Counted from the stretch's first letter, positions 1 through 9,514 are shown. The stretch: 64,000 nt of DNA from Cyanobium sp. Morenito 9A2 (GCF_024345575.1 NZ_JAGQBJ010000001.1:496001-560000); one strand, 5' to 3'. Notes: generated by a model not told the origin, from the letters alone. Program-made: numbers and translations.

Positions 1-506
1 TGCTGGTGGCCCCCTGGCCCTGGGGACGGGTGCTGCTGCAGCTGGTCTGGGCCCTGGGGCGTCTGTGGCCGCCACCACTCACGGCCCTTTTGTTGCTGTT
101 TGCGCTCAAACCCGGTCTGGTGACGGCCGCCCTGGCCCTGGGCTTCCACAATCTCGGCATCCTGGGACGATTGCTGCTGGAGGCGGCCGAGGCGGCCCCG
201 GAGGGCGCCGAACAGGCGCTCGCGGTGGCCGGCACCGGCCCCAGGCTGGCCTTGCTCCATGGCCGTTACAGCGCCCTGGCCCGCTCCTACCTGGCCTATG
301 GCGCCTACCGCAGTGATGTGATCCTGCGCGAGACAGTGGTGGTCGGGCTGGTGGGAGCCGCCGGGCTGGGCACCGCCCTGTTGGAGGCCCTCAGTTCGTT
401 CGCCTGGGACCAGTTGCTCGCCCTGATGGCGGTCTATGCCCTGCTCACCCTGGTGGGGGAAGATCTCAGCGACCGCGCCCGGAGGCGTCTGCTTCGATGT
501 CCTTGA
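1..506 (+). CDS. ABC transporter permease, PhnE-like (5' end outside window)
   Basis: Membrane permease of a binding-protein-dependent ABC importer; the closest resemblance is to phosphonate/phosphite PhnE. The reading frame is open back to the window edge, so only the C-terminal 165 or so residues are seen. They contain hydrophobic spans and an EAA-type cytoplasmic loop (around AEQALAVAGTG). This is followed by a segment like PhnE (LRETVVVGLVGAAGLG). The ATPase and binding protein are presumably upstream. The substrate is inferred from family likeness only. The stop overlaps the start of the next gene by about 10 bases, which suggests one operon. Confidence 0.7.
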   Translation, partial: LVAPWPWGRVLLQLVWALGRLWPPPLTALLLLFALKPGLVTAALALGFHNLGILGRLLLEAAEAAPEGAEQALAVAGTGPRLALLHGRYSALARSYLAYGAYRSDVILRETVVVGLVGAAGLGTALLEALSSFAWDQLLALMAVYALLTLVGEDLSDRARRRLLRCP

Positions 507-1174
507 GCCCCATTCCCCGCAAGCTGGTGGTGCTGGGGGACAGCGGCGTCTACGGCTGGGGGGACCCTGAGGAGGGGGGCTGGTGCGAACGGCTGAGGCG
601 CCACTGGATGGGTCTGCCGGCAGGGCCCGTGCTCTACAACCTGGGGGTGCGCGGCGATGGCCTCGAGCGCCTGGCGGCGAGGCTGGGGGAGGTGGGAAGA
701 CGCGGCGAGCTCAGGCGCCAGACCCCCCAGGGGGTGCTGCTCTCGATCGGTCTCAATGACACCGCCCGGGTCGGCCGCGCCGATGGTCGCCACCAACTGG
801 CCCCCGACGCCTTCCTCTTCGGGATGCAGCAATTGCTTCGGGAGGCGACCGCTGGGGCACCGGTGCTGGTGCTCGGTCTCACCCCGGTGGATGGGGCGGT
901 GATGCCCTTCGCCGACTGCCTCTGGTACGACCTGGAGACCGTGCGCCACTACGAGGGCCTGCTGGAGGAGGCCTGCCTGGAAGCGGACGTGCCCTTCCTG
1001 CCCCTGCTGGAGAGCTTCACAGGCGAGCGTCAGTGGCTGCAATGGCTCTGCAGCGATGGGGTGCACCTCAACGGCGAGGGCCATCGCCGCGTCTATGAGC
1101 GTGTGAAGGCCTGGCCCGCCCTGCTGCGCTGGGCCGATCTCGAACCCCTGCACCTGCGCACGCCGGCGGTCTGA
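497..1174 (+). CDS. SGNH/GDSL-type hydrolase
   Basis: A 225-residue esterase/lipase-like hydrolase of the SGNH superfamily. Block I is GDSGVYGWG near residue 15 with the nucleophile Ser. Block III is GLND near residue 84. Block V is DGVHLN near residue 193, supplying the catalytic Asp and His. There is no signal peptide, so it is probably cytoplasmic. The start overlaps the end of the permease gene, indicating translational coupling. The family acts on many esters and acyl groups and the true substrate cannot be read from sequence. Confidence 0.8.
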   Translation: MSLSPIPRKLVVLGDSGVYGWGDPEEGGWCERLRRHWMGLPAGPVLYNLGVRGDGLERLAARLGEVGRRGELRRQTPQGVLLSIGLNDTARVGRADGRHQLAPDAFLFGMQQLLREATAGAPVLVLGLTPVDGAVMPFADCLWYDLETVRHYEGLLEEACLEADVPFLPLLESFTGERQWLQWLCSDGVHLNGEGHRRVYERVKAWPALLRWADLEPLHLRTPAV

Positions 1175-1331
1175 GGGGTTTCCGTCGCTGGTGGCTGGCC
1201 GGCACCGTTGGGGCCATTGGCGCTGCCAAGGGTTGGGCGTGCAGCTCGGGCGGGCGTGTGAATCGATCCAGCCCACCCACCGCTCGATCTCCCTTGAACG
1301 CCTTGCGCCGCCCCGGGGAGTGGAGCGCTGG

Positions 1332-3002
1332 ATGCCTGGCCTGGCGGTGCTGCGCAGCTACCGCGGCCCTTGGTTGCTCAGGGATGGGCTGGCTGGGCTG
1401 GTGCTGGCCGCGATCCTGCTGACGGCGGGCATGGGTTACGCCCAGGCGGCCGGGCTGCCAGCCATCAACGGCCTCTACGCCACCATCCCCGCGCTGGTGG
1501 CGTACGCCCTGTTCGGACCGAGCCGCATTCTGGTGCTGGGCCCCGATTCCGCTCTGGCGGCGCTGATCGCCGCCACGGTGTTGCCCCTGGCAGCGGGTGA
1601 TCCGGCCCATGCCGTGGCCTTGGCTGGAATGCTCGCCTTGCTCTGCGGTGGGCTTTGTCTGATCGCCGGCCTGGCGCGGGTCGGTTTCATCACCGAGCTG
1701 ATCTCCAAGCCGATCCGCTACGGCTACCTCAATGGCCTTGCCCTCACGGTGCTGGTGGGCCAACTCCCCCAGCTGCTGGGGTTTGCGGTCGGGGGCCACA
1801 GCCTGCTGACGGAACTCGTGGGGCTTGGTCGCGGGGGCCTGGAGAAACAGGTGAACACGCCAGCGGCGGCCATCGGGCTGGGCTCCCTGGTGCTGATCCT
1901 GGCGCTCAAGCGCTGGCGGCCGGCGGTTCCGGGGGCGTTGGTGGCTGTGGTGCTGGCCGAGGTGGTCCTGGCCCTTCTCCCTCTGGATGTGGGCCGGGGT
2001 GTGGCTGTGGTGGGACGGCTGCCCCAGGGGTTACCGCCGTTGGCGTTTCCGGCGGTGACGCTGGCGGAGCTGCGCGCCCTTGCCCCCGGTGCCCTGGCCA
2101 TCGCCCTGGTGGCCTTCGCCGACACCAGCGTGCTCCCGCGCACCCTGGCCCAGCGCAGCGGTCAGTCGGTCGACAGCAACCAGGAGCTGATCGGCCTGGG
2201 GCTGGCCAATGCCGCCGCAGGCATGTTTCAGGGTTTTGCGGTCAGCAGCAGCACCTCCCGCACTCCCGTGGCCGAAGCGGCCGGGGCGCGGAGCCAGGTC
2301 ACGGGCCTGGTGGGGGCGCCCAATCTGGTGGCCGGTGTGCCCACCGCCGCCCTGGGCGCGGTGGTGATCATCGCCTCCCTGGCCCTGGCGGAGGCGAGGG
2401 GCGTTAGGCGTCTTTACCAGCTGCGCAGCAGCGAGTTTCTGCTGTCGATGCTGTGCTTTTTCGGCGTGGCCCTGCTGGGGGTGATCCAGGGAATCTTCGC
2501 GGCGATCAGCGTGGCGCTGCTGGCCTTCATCTGGCGCGCCTGGCGCCCCTGCGAGGCGGTGCTGGGGCGGGTGGATGGGCTCAAGGGCTACCACGACGTC
2601 AGCCGCCATCCGGAGGGCCGGCGCATCCCGGGTCTGGTGCTTTACCGCTGGGATGCGCCTCTGTTCTTCGCCAATGCCGATCTCTTTCGCGAACGGGTGC
2701 TGCAGGCGGTGGCCGAGGCGCCGACGCCCACCCGTTGGGTCGTGGTGGCCGCTGAACCGATCACCGATGTGGACATCACCGCCGCCGACATGCTCTCCGC
2801 CCTCGACGGGCAGCTGCACGCGGCGGGGATGGACCTCTGCTTCGCGGAGATGAAGGGTCAGGTGAAGGATCGCCTCAAGCGCTACGGGCTCTTTCAGCGC
2901 TTCGGCAGCGAGAACTTCTTTCCCACCCTGGGTCAGGCCGTGGATCGTTATCTGGGGCGACACCGGGTGACCTGGTGCGACTGGGATAAAGGAGGATTTT
3001 GA
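1332..3002 (+). CDS. SulP family anion transporter with C-terminal STAS domain
   Basis: Inner-membrane SulP (SLC26-like) anion transporter of about 556 residues. The N-terminal part has the family pattern of many hydrophobic spans, beginning with a GMGYAQAAGLPAINGLYA-type segment. A cytoplasmic STAS domain occupies roughly the last 130 residues. In cyanobacteria this superfamily includes the bicarbonate transporter BicA as well as sulfate permeases; this copy cannot be assigned to either. I chose the ATG at 1332 because translation further upstream (open to 1191) looks non-coding; GTG at 1320 is an alternative. Confidence 0.82.
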   Translation: MPGLAVLRSYRGPWLLRDGLAGLVLAAILLTAGMGYAQAAGLPAINGLYATIPALVAYALFGPSRILVLGPDSALAALIAATVLPLAAGDPAHAVALAGMLALLCGGLCLIAGLARVGFITELISKPIRYGYLNGLALTVLVGQLPQLLGFAVGGHSLLTELVGLGRGGLEKQVNTPAAAIGLGSLVLILALKRWRPAVPGALVAVVLAEVVLALLPLDVGRGVAVVGRLPQGLPPLAFPAVTLAELRALAPGALAIALVAFADTSVLPRTLAQRSGQSVDSNQELIGLGLANAAAGMFQGFAVSSSTSRTPVAEAAGARSQVTGLVGAPNLVAGVPTAALGAVVIIASLALAEARGVRRLYQLRSSEFLLSMLCFFGVALLGVIQGIFAAISVALLAFIWRAWRPCEAVLGRVDGLKGYHDVSRHPEGRRIPGLVLYRWDAPLFFANADLFRERVLQAVAEAPTPTRWVVVAAEPITDVDITAADMLSALDGQLHAAGMDLCFAEMKGQVKDRLKRYGLFQRFGSENFFPTLGQAVDRYLGRHRVTWCDWDKGGF

Positions 3003-3133
3003 ACGTGAACCTTTGGATGCTGCAGATCAGCGCCAAGATCCCTGCGCCCGTCGCGGAAAGAGATCCACAGACTGCAGGGGCGAGGGGAGTGTGTCAGGCC
3101 GTTCCTGCGACACATCCATTCCATCGTGACGCG

Positions 3134-3319
3134 ATGAATCTACTTGAGATCAAGGGTGATTGGCATGCCTTCAAGGGCAAGCTACGCCAACGTTTTGCTG
3201 AACTCACCGATGACGATGTGGCCTTCGAGGAGGGTCAGCAGGAGGAATGGCTGGGCCATCTGCAAAAGAAGCTCGCCCAGAGCCGATCAGAGCTCGACAA
3301 ACTCATTTCCAGCTTCTAG
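3134..3319 (+). CDS. CsbD-like stress protein
   Basis: A 61-residue hydrophilic protein of the CsbD/YjbJ family. It begins [17 protein letters not shown] and continues with a charged helical body ([19 protein letters not shown]). Family members are general-stress-induced small proteins of unknown mechanism. I chose ATG 3134 rather than upstream in-frame codons because homology begins there. A strong Shine-Dalgarno-like TAGGAGG follows its stop and serves the next gene, so the two are probably co-transcribed. Confidence 0.8.
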   Translation: MNLLEIKGDWHAFKGKLRQRFAELTDDDVAFEEGQQEEWLGHLQKKLAQSRSELDKLISSF

Positions 3320-3329
3320 GAGGTTCATC

Positions 3330-3494
3330 GTGCTCCACTATGCCGTCGTCTTTTTCATCATTGCCATCATTGCTGCCGTTCTCGGCTTCGGTGACATTGC
3401 GGGTTCGGCTGTGGGCATCGCCCAGCTGCTGTTTCTCGTGTTCCTTGTGCTGGCTTTCATCTCCCTGATCACCGGCCGGCGCGGTGTGATCTGA
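3330..3494 (+). CDS. DUF1328 (UPF0391) small membrane protein
   Basis: A 54-residue protein with two predicted membrane helices separated by a short Gly-rich turn ([13 protein letters not shown]). This is the hallmark of the DUF1328/YtjA family, often found beside CsbD genes and stress-induced. It starts with GTG at 3330, preceded at 3317-3323 by a TAGGAGG ribosome binding site that overlaps the stop of the CsbD gene. It ends in a basic tail (TGRRGVI). Biochemical function is unknown for the family. Confidence 0.8.
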   Translation: MLHYAVVFFIIAIIAAVLGFGDIAGSAVGIAQLLFLVFLVLAFISLITGRRGVI

Positions 3495-3586
3495 AGGGCC
3501 CTTTCGCACCGTTTGACATGATCAGTTGCTGCGATCAGTTGGATCGGGCGGCGTCAACACTCTCGTCTCGTTCGTGATTCTTTGCC

Positions 3587-3931
3587 ATGGTCACCATGAA
3601 TCAAAGCATTCGTTTTCTGCGTCAGCTCGCCGCCTTTGGTCTCGGCCTGGTCGTCAGCCTGCTGGCCCTGATCGCCACACCCCTGCTCAACGCTCCTGCC
3701 GAGGCTGCTGACAGCACGGGCTCCAGCGCCCCTCACCTTTCCTTTGCTGCTGGCACCGTCAGCTCCGGCCGCGTCAAGGCCGTCACGAAGGATGTCGAGG
3801 GCAAGATCCAGGAATCGATCGGCAAGGTCACCGGTGATCGGGGTGATCGCCTGGCTGGAACAGCCAAGCAAGCCGAAGCCCAGGTGCGCCATGCGCTCGA
3901 AGATGTCAAGGACACGACCGGCCTCCGTTGA
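3587..3931 (+). CDS. Secreted CsbD-like protein
   Basis: A 114-residue protein with an N-terminal signal peptide ending near APAEAADS (about residue 40). It is followed by a CsbD-like segment (KDVEGKIQESIGKVTGDRGDRLAGTAKQAEAQ). It is the second CsbD-type gene in this cluster, but exported to the periplasm or thylakoid lumen rather than cytoplasmic. ATG 3587 and ATG 3596 are both possible starts. Its neighbours (CsbD, DUF1328) support a stress-response role, which is inferred. Confidence 0.75.
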   Translation: MVTMNQSIRFLRQLAAFGLGLVVSLLALIATPLLNAPAEAADSTGSSAPHLSFAAGTVSSGRVKAVTKDVEGKIQESIGKVTGDRGDRLAGTAKQAEAQVRHALEDVKDTTGLR

Positions 3932-4870
3932 GCTCTCCTGCGCCCCGCCCGGTCCTGATTCCATTGGCCGTCGCCCTTGTTCAGCGGCCATCGCGATGGG
4001 GTTGCGGTGGCGGGTGGTTCTCCATCAACGAGTCGGTTCGCCGCTCATGCCGCTGATCGATCCATGTCCTCTGGGGCCGCCAACGCCATGACGTCTGTTC
4101 AGCGTCAATCGGTGGCCAGGGCTCGCTCCGAACGAGTGACAGTGGCTGCGGCCCTCCTGTCTTCCCCCGGGTGGTCTTTCGATCCAGCGCGCTCAGCCGG
4201 GCAGTCAGGAACCGACCAATCCCATGGGCAACGTCCCTGGCCCGCTGTGGAATCCCCGTCCGCTGCAGATCCAGTCTCAGGGAGTGGACCATGCCCCCAG
4301 CGACAGGACCGTGCCCGCCACGCTGGCCCTGAACGGGAGACGATCGTGCGTCCCCTACGGGGCCTGCCAACTGGCCCTTTGTCTGACGTACGCGGCAGCT
4401 GACATCACAACACCTGCGTCTGGCGTTGCAGCGATCGCGACGATCCAGCGCCCTGGGGTTGATCAAGGCGCCACCGTGATGATGCACGGGGCAAACAATG
4501 AAGCCCATTCATGACAATTCCTGCGGGATGATGGTTGTCGCTTCACTCCTTGCGACCTGGAGCTTGCCCTGGCTTTTGAGCGTCGATGGTGTCGCACCCT
4601 GATTGTCCCTGGGACGCTCAATTCCGATCCTTTGGACTTCCCCTGGTCGTTACGACGGGCACTGGCCCAAGATGGCGGGCCCCCGGGTGATCCCAGCGAC
4701 GGGAAGGGCACCCATGGGGGTTTGGGGTTCCGGGGGGAACCGTGACCATGGGGATCCTCGCGATCTCATCCCTTTGGGGGAGACGAACTCCCTCCCCTGG
4801 GTGAGTGCTGTGGAGGTGGGGTCCGACGACCGTGAAACCACGGAACGTCCGGTCCCCCACCGCCAACTCC
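3932..4870 (+). other. Intergenic, no supportable gene
   Basis: About 940 bases without a recognisable gene. Several open frames exist on both strands, but their translations look like low-complexity GC-driven shadow ORFs with no family resemblance. No tRNA or clear terminator was seen. The last 150 bases presumably carry the promoter of the sigma factor gene. Confidence 0.5.
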
Positions 4871-5689
4871 ATGGCCCGTTCACAAGCCCTCCATGAGCTC
4901 AACCACACCCTGCTGCTGGCCTACGTCCGCCAGGGAGATCCCGAGGCCCGCAATCGGCTCGTGGTGCTCAATCTGCCGCTGGTGCGCAAGGTGGCCCATC
5001 AGGAAAGCCAGCGCACCGATCTTCCTTTTGAGGATTTGGTGCAGCAGGGCTGCCTGGGCCTGATCCGCGCCGTGGAAGCCTTCGATCCCGCGCGCCAGAC
5101 GGCCCTGAGCAGCTTTGCGGTTCCCTACATCCGCGGCTCCATCCGCCATTACCTGCGCGATCGCCATCCCGCCCTGCGCTGCCCCCGGCGGCTGCGGGAC
5201 TTGCATGCCCGTGGTCAGGCCCTGCAACAGCAACGCCTGCACCGAGGCGACCCCCCCCTGGGGGAGGCGGAGCTGGCGGAGGCCCTCGGATGCAGCGCGG
5301 CGCTGTGGCGCGAGGCGGTGGCGGTGCACCGGGCCCTGCAGGTGCGCAGCCTTGATGCGCCGGTCGGCGGTGAGGGCAGCGGTGGCGGGGGTGGGGACCC
5401 AGGGCTCCTGACCCGTCTTGATCAGCTGGCCCAGCCCGGCGATGGCGAGGCTCAGCCGCTCGAGGACGACGACAATGGGCGGCCCTTGAGTCCCTCGCAG
5501 ACGGCCATGCGCGAGCGTATGGCCAGCCTGGATCCGTTGCTGCGGCAGCTGCTTGAGGGACGCTTGCTCTACGAGGCCAGCTGGCAGGAACTGGGGGACA
5601 CCCTGGGCCTGCATGCCCGCATGGCCCGCCGCCGCTTCGAAACCCTGATGGAGGAGTTGCATCAGGAGCTCCGCCCCGTCCGCCCCTGA
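4871..5689 (+). CDS. RNA polymerase sigma factor, sigma-70 family (group 3-like)
   Basis: A 272-residue alternative sigma factor. Region 2 lies at about residues 15-95 and includes the core-binding and -10-melting stretch FEDLVQQGCLGLIRAVEAFD and the following FAVPYIRGSIRHYLRD. Regions 3 and 4 follow. The C-terminal LLYEASWQELGDTLGLHARMARRRFETLM segment is the region 4 helix-turn-helix. There is no region 1.1, and the SFAVPYIRG form resembles group 3 (SigF/SigB-type) stress sigma factors. ATG 4871 is chosen because similarity starts shortly after it. The linker between regions 3 and 4 is unusually Gly-rich. Confidence 0.85.
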   Translation: MARSQALHELNHTLLLAYVRQGDPEARNRLVVLNLPLVRKVAHQESQRTDLPFEDLVQQGCLGLIRAVEAFDPARQTALSSFAVPYIRGSIRHYLRDRHPALRCPRRLRDLHARGQALQQQRLHRGDPPLGEAELAEALGCSAALWREAVAVHRALQVRSLDAPVGGEGSGGGGGDPGLLTRLDQLAQPGDGEAQPLEDDDNGRPLSPSQTAMRERMASLDPLLRQLLEGRLLYEASWQELGDTLGLHARMARRRFETLMEELHQELRPVRP

Positions 5690-5703
5690 CCCCTGGCGGG
5701 CAC

Positions 5704-6468
5704 TCAGGCGATCGCCAGGGCCAGGGCCAGGGCCATGGCCAGCACGGAAGCGATCAGGGTCAAGATGGCATTCACCAGCTCGTTGCTGAGCCAGCCCAAC
5801 CGCGGCTGCAGCGTGGCGCCGATCAGGCTCTCGATCAAAGTGGCCACCAGGGCCACGGCGCTCACCAACGCGAAGGCCGCCGCCCCGTTGAGCAGCCCCA
5901 GGCGCTCCATCACCAGGGCCATGAGCAGCGCCCCCGCCAGGCTGGCGACGGTGCCCTCCAGGCTGATCGCCCCCTCGGTGCCGGGGGGCACCGGGCGCAG
6001 GGTGGTGATCGCCACGGTGAGGCGTCCCCAGCGCTTGCCGATCTCACTGCCGAAGGTATCGGCGAGTTTGGCGGCAAAGCTGGCGGAAAAACCAAGCAGC
6101 AGCAGGGGTACCGGGGCCGACGGCAGCACCGTGAGCAGGGCCAGGCTGGCGCCGGTGGCGGCCGATCCCCAGACGTTCTCCGGCCCGCGCCGGCCACCCC
6201 GGGCCTCCGCCAGTCCGGCCGCTTGTTTCTCTTTCAGTCCCAGCCGGGTCACCAGCGAGCCCAGGGACAGATAGAGCACCACCGCCCACCAGCCCGCCCA
6301 GCCCAAACTGCCCAGCAGCAGGGTGCCGAGCACCCCGGCATGGACCCAGCCGGCGGGGGTGAGCAGCGGCAGCCGCTGGGCGATGGCGATCAGGGCGCTG
6401 TTGAACGCCAGGGCCCAGAACCAGCCCCAGAGACCACCGGGCAGGGTCTGGGGTGGGAGGTCGATCAA
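5704..6468 (-). CDS. DUF92/TIGR00297 membrane protein, VTE6-like phytyl-phosphate kinase
   Basis: A 254-residue polytopic membrane protein of the DUF92 (TIGR00297) family. Visible family features include SAWG-like turns, the PENVWGSAATGAS segment and the ASFAAKLADTFGSEIGKRWG stretch typical of the family. Plant VTE6 and its cyanobacterial relatives phosphorylate phytyl phosphate to phytyl diphosphate, salvaging phytol from chlorophyll for tocopherol and phylloquinone. Assignment to VTE6 function is by family; membrane location follows from the hydrophobic spans. It converges on the sigma factor gene. Confidence 0.75.
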   Translation of the reverse strand: MIDLPPQTLPGGLWGWFWALAFNSALIAIAQRLPLLTPAGWVHAGVLGTLLLGSLGWAGWWAVVLYLSLGSLVTRLGLKEKQAAGLAEARGGRRGPENVWGSAATGASLALLTVLPSAPVPLLLLGFSASFAAKLADTFGSEIGKRWGRLTVAITTLRPVPPGTEGAISLEGTVASLAGALLMALVMERLGLLNGAAAFALVSAVALVATLIESLIGATLQPRLGWLSNELVNAILTLIASVLAMALALALAIA

Positions 6469-6570
6469 GGGGCGGCCGCGGCCTTCCCATGTTGCACGGC
6501 CTTAAGGGCGCTGCCGGCTGGGCCCTGGCGCGGCGGATAATCGAGCCATTCGCCTTGCACGGCCGGCGCC

Positions 6571-6939
6571 ATGGTGTTCAAGCTCTTCAAGGGCAATGGT
6601 TTCCTGCACATCTTCGATGAAGCCGGTGCCAAGAAGCCTGCCGCCGTAGCCCCAGTGGTGGCACCACCGCCGGTGAAGACGGCCCCTTCCGCGGCGGCTC
6701 CAGGCGCCGCGGCTCCCCCGGCTGAACCAGGGGAACCCGCTGCCGGCACCGTGCTCACCACCGCCGAGGCGATGGCCGCCCAACTGGCCGCCGAGCAGGC
6801 CAGCCGTCCGGCCCCAAGCCAGGCCACCTTCGCCCCCGCCAACCTCACCCCCGGCGGTGCCCTGCCCCGCCGTCGCAACCGCGGCGGTGCCAACCTGGCC
6901 CCCTTCCGCGAGGTCGCCGCCAGTCTCTTCCGCAAGTAG
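6571..6939 (+). CDS. Hypothetical protein, Ala/Pro-rich
   Basis: A 122-residue protein of unknown function. The N-terminus (MVFKLFKGNGFLHIFDEAG) looks structured. The middle (residues 25-65) is a low-complexity Ala/Pro linker. The C-terminus is basic (GGALPRRRNRGGANLAPFREVAASLFRK). The conserved-looking ends and divergent placement from the VTE6-like gene support a real gene. No domain is recognised, and there is no signal peptide or membrane segment. Confidence 0.55.
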   Translation: MVFKLFKGNGFLHIFDEAGAKKPAAVAPVVAPPPVKTAPSAAAPGAAAPPAEPGEPAAGTVLTTAEAMAAQLAAEQASRPAPSQATFAPANLTPGGALPRRRNRGGANLAPFREVAASLFRK

Positions 6940-7312
6940 GGCCCGACGGGATCACCGGGGCCGGCCCTGGGGCGACGACTCCGCCTGATCCGACACGAAG
7001 GCAGCTCCAGCGGGTCGCCGTGGGCGGCTTCGGCACCGCTCCGGGGCTGCTCATCGGGCCGCACCGGTAGTGGGCAGAACAGCCGAACAACCCTGACTGG
7101 CCGGAAAGCGGAGCGTCCGCCAGGCCCGGGCACCGCTGCTGCGATGGCGTTCCTGCGACCCTGTGCCCAGGGCATTCTGCGGTTGGTGGTCGGCTGGTGC
7201 CATGCCCCACCTGATCGTTACGAGCCCAGGCTTGAGCCCTTCACGAGCAGGTTGTCAACGGCACGCACCACCCCCCCCCTACCTGGCGTGCGGCCCGCAG
7301 CTTCGCCCTGGA
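6940..7312 (+). other. Intergenic, nothing recognised
   Basis: A GC-rich stretch between the Ala/Pro-rich gene and the frameshifted PEP-CTERM-like gene. Overlapping frames are open on both strands but none gives a protein-like or family-like translation. No RNA gene was seen. Confidence 0.4.
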
Positions 7313-7905
7313 TGCAGGGCTATGCGCTCCGTTCCCTGGTCTGATCGTGGCTGGTGTTGCCGCAGGCCTGGCTCTCGTGGCATGGCCCACCCCAGTCCGG
7401 GCAATCCTTTATGTCGACGGTTTTCAAGGACCGTTTGCCCCGGCGAATTGGATGCAGCAGCCCAATGGTGGATCGATCAACACCGGAGGAGCGCCGAATT
7501 CAATCGGATTAACAAGCGCTAACAACAACAGCGGAGCGCGAAACACCAACTTCCTATTCACGTTCTCCACCACGGGGATCCTCTCCTTCAACTGGTCCTA
7601 CATCACAAGTGATACAGATGGCCCCGTGTGGGATCCGTTTGGCTACTCGATCAATGGCGCTTTCACCCAGCTGACCAACAACGCTGGCCCGAACATCTGG
7701 CACGGTTTCCTTCACGGTGAACAGTGGTAATCAGTTTGGCTTCAGTCAGCGCTCAGTTGACTCCTTGTTTGGTTCCGCCACCACCACCATCTCGACCTTC
7801 AGGGCGCCTGTGTCGGGCCCCCTCTCCGCCTTGTCGCTGCTCCCACTGGCGGGTGTTGCCGCCTACCGCCGGCGCTTCCTTGGCCTGATCCAGCCCAAGT
7901 CCTGA
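7313..7905 (+). pseudogene. PEP-CTERM-like exported protein gene, frameshifted
   Basis: Two overlapping frames together read as one exported protein. The first (GTG 7347 to 7730) holds the hydrophobic end of a signal peptide (AGLALVAWPTPVRA) and a beta-rich body. The second resumes at about 7693 with SGTVSFTVNSGNQFGF. It ends in a sorting-signal-like tail with a Ser-Gly-Pro-Leu motif, a hydrophobic span and an Arg cluster (YRRRF). One extra base near 7692 restores the join. A second frame change near 7340 would add the signal-peptide start MQGYALRSLV from ATG 7313. The tail resembles cyanobacterial PEP-CTERM variants; the substrate is unknown. If it is intact in the cell, a sequencing error is the alternative explanation. 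Confidence 0.6.
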
Positions 7906-9019
7906 ACCAACGGCATCGCTTACGGCGGCCATGGCCCGCTGCGCCCTACCCGGCTCCATTCCTGCCCCGTCCAAGGTTTGAGGCTTCGGAGCTCAAGGGG
8001 CGCAGAGAGCGTTGGGATCGATGGCGAGATCCGCTCATCAGAGCTGCCTTGCGGCGATGCGGCCGGGAACCACCGGGAGACCCGCGTCGGGTCCCACCCC
8101 CAGCGGCGCCGCCGCCGACTGGCGAGGGGCACTGGCCGGCGGGAGGTGGCGCTCCCGGCCCGTGCCGAAGGCGGGCAGGTGCACTGGAAACTCTTGCGGA
8201 CATCCGTGCGCAGCTTGAGGATCGTGGCGATGATCCCCACGGCCCCATCCCTTCCCCCCCGGCCGCGGGTGGGGCGCTCCGGATCGGTGAAGTAGCGCCC
8301 GCGTGGCGGCCTGAGCATCGCTGGCCTCGCCATCAGCACCGGCAGCCACAGGCGCCGGCGCCGCTTAATGCGCACCCCGGCCAGGACGAGCACCAGCGCC
8401 TGGTGGCTTTGCAGCCCGCCACTCCGGCGGCCGCAGCAGGGCCAGGGGATGCAGCCGGGGGGATGGGACGGCTGGGCCACCCCGCCGCTGCTGGGACCTG
8501 AGGGCCTGGCGCCAGGGGGCAGTCCCTTGGCTGGGACGGTCCCAGGGGAGCTCTCGATGGGCTGGCGCTGGTGGGTCGCCTGGCCCCGGAGCTGCGGCCG
8601 GCGGCACGGATGATTGCCTGGGGTGCGGCCCTGGCCTGGGGGCACGACTGGCGCTGGGGCGAAGGGGTTGATCCCCGGCGGACGGCCTCGAGCGCGGGGC
8701 GCCCTTGACTCAGCCTGGAATCGCGAGCGCCTCCGGCGGACCGCTGCCCTGGATGGCCCGTTCCGTGCCTCAGGCGAGCGGCCCCGGGTCCAGATGCGTC
8801 ACCAGCACCCAAGCCCGCTGGGGTGACGCAGGAACCGCCGTGGCGCAGCAGCTGGTGGGGATCCGTTGAGGGTCGGCCTTGCCCCGGGTGTGGCCCTCCA
8901 TGGCCCTCGAGGTGATCGACTGGGCCGGGGAAGGCGTTGGGGGCGCTCCCGTCGGCAGGGACGCACGACCTCCTCCAAACGGATCGCGGTGTCCCCTGGG
9001 ACCTGGGTTGATGGGGTGG
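7906..9019 (-). other. Degenerate GC-rich region, no supportable gene
   Basis: About 1.1 kb in which every frame on both strands is open for long stretches but reads as Arg/Pro/Gly-rich shadow sequence. Codon pattern and composition give no consistent frame. Since both flanks are decayed genes, this may be further pseudogene material on the minus strand, but I recognise no family. Confidence 0.35.
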
Positions 9020-9514
9020 GGGCGGCCATGCTTGCGCCACCGGTTTGAGGTTCGCCAGCCGGAGATCGACATCCATGCCGATCCAGGCGGTGAGATCCAC
9101 GAACACTGACACCACCTCCACTGAAGCGGCTGGGATGACGGTCAGGGCCCCGCTGACCCGCGTGCCTGCCCCCTCGGGCCTGAACGTGAAGCGCAGCTTG
9201 TCAGGGCCTTCGCAGGGATGGACGCCGCCGAGAGCGACGTCGATGCGGGGGGTTGGTTGGGGAGGGATGAGCCTGACCGGGCCTTCGCCCATCGCTTTGT
9301 TCCCCGTTCAGGCGTGGGTGGTTCCCACCCCGCTGGCGGGGCCCCCGAGGCGCGCAGCGCCTGGATCAGAGGGATGGTCGCCTCTGGGTGCCCAGTCGAC
9401 ACTGATCGAGCGCTCCAGCGGCAGCTGATCGGCCTTGGGCAGGACCAAGAGCAGAACAACGGCGATGGCAGCCAGGTGGAGGCTTGTGAAGAGGGTGAGC
9501 CTCGGGCTGGCCAT
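9020..9514 (-). pseudogene. SRPBCC/polyketide-cyclase-like protein, remnant
   Basis: Minus-strand remnant of an SRPBCC family protein. The N-terminus (9514 down to about 9400) has a start, a membrane anchor (LHLAAIAVVLLLVLPKA) and LERSISVD. A short stretch in another frame reads HPEATIPLIQALR. The first frame then resumes with GGPASGVGTTHA, a TGA stop at 9308-9310, and TGNKAMGEG. The end reads RFTFRPEGAGTRV and LANLKPVAQ, as in this family. The TGA sits where the family has Trp. Two frame changes, a nonsense codon and a shortened middle indicate true decay. The family binds hydrophobic ligands; the original ligand is unknown. Confidence 0.6.
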
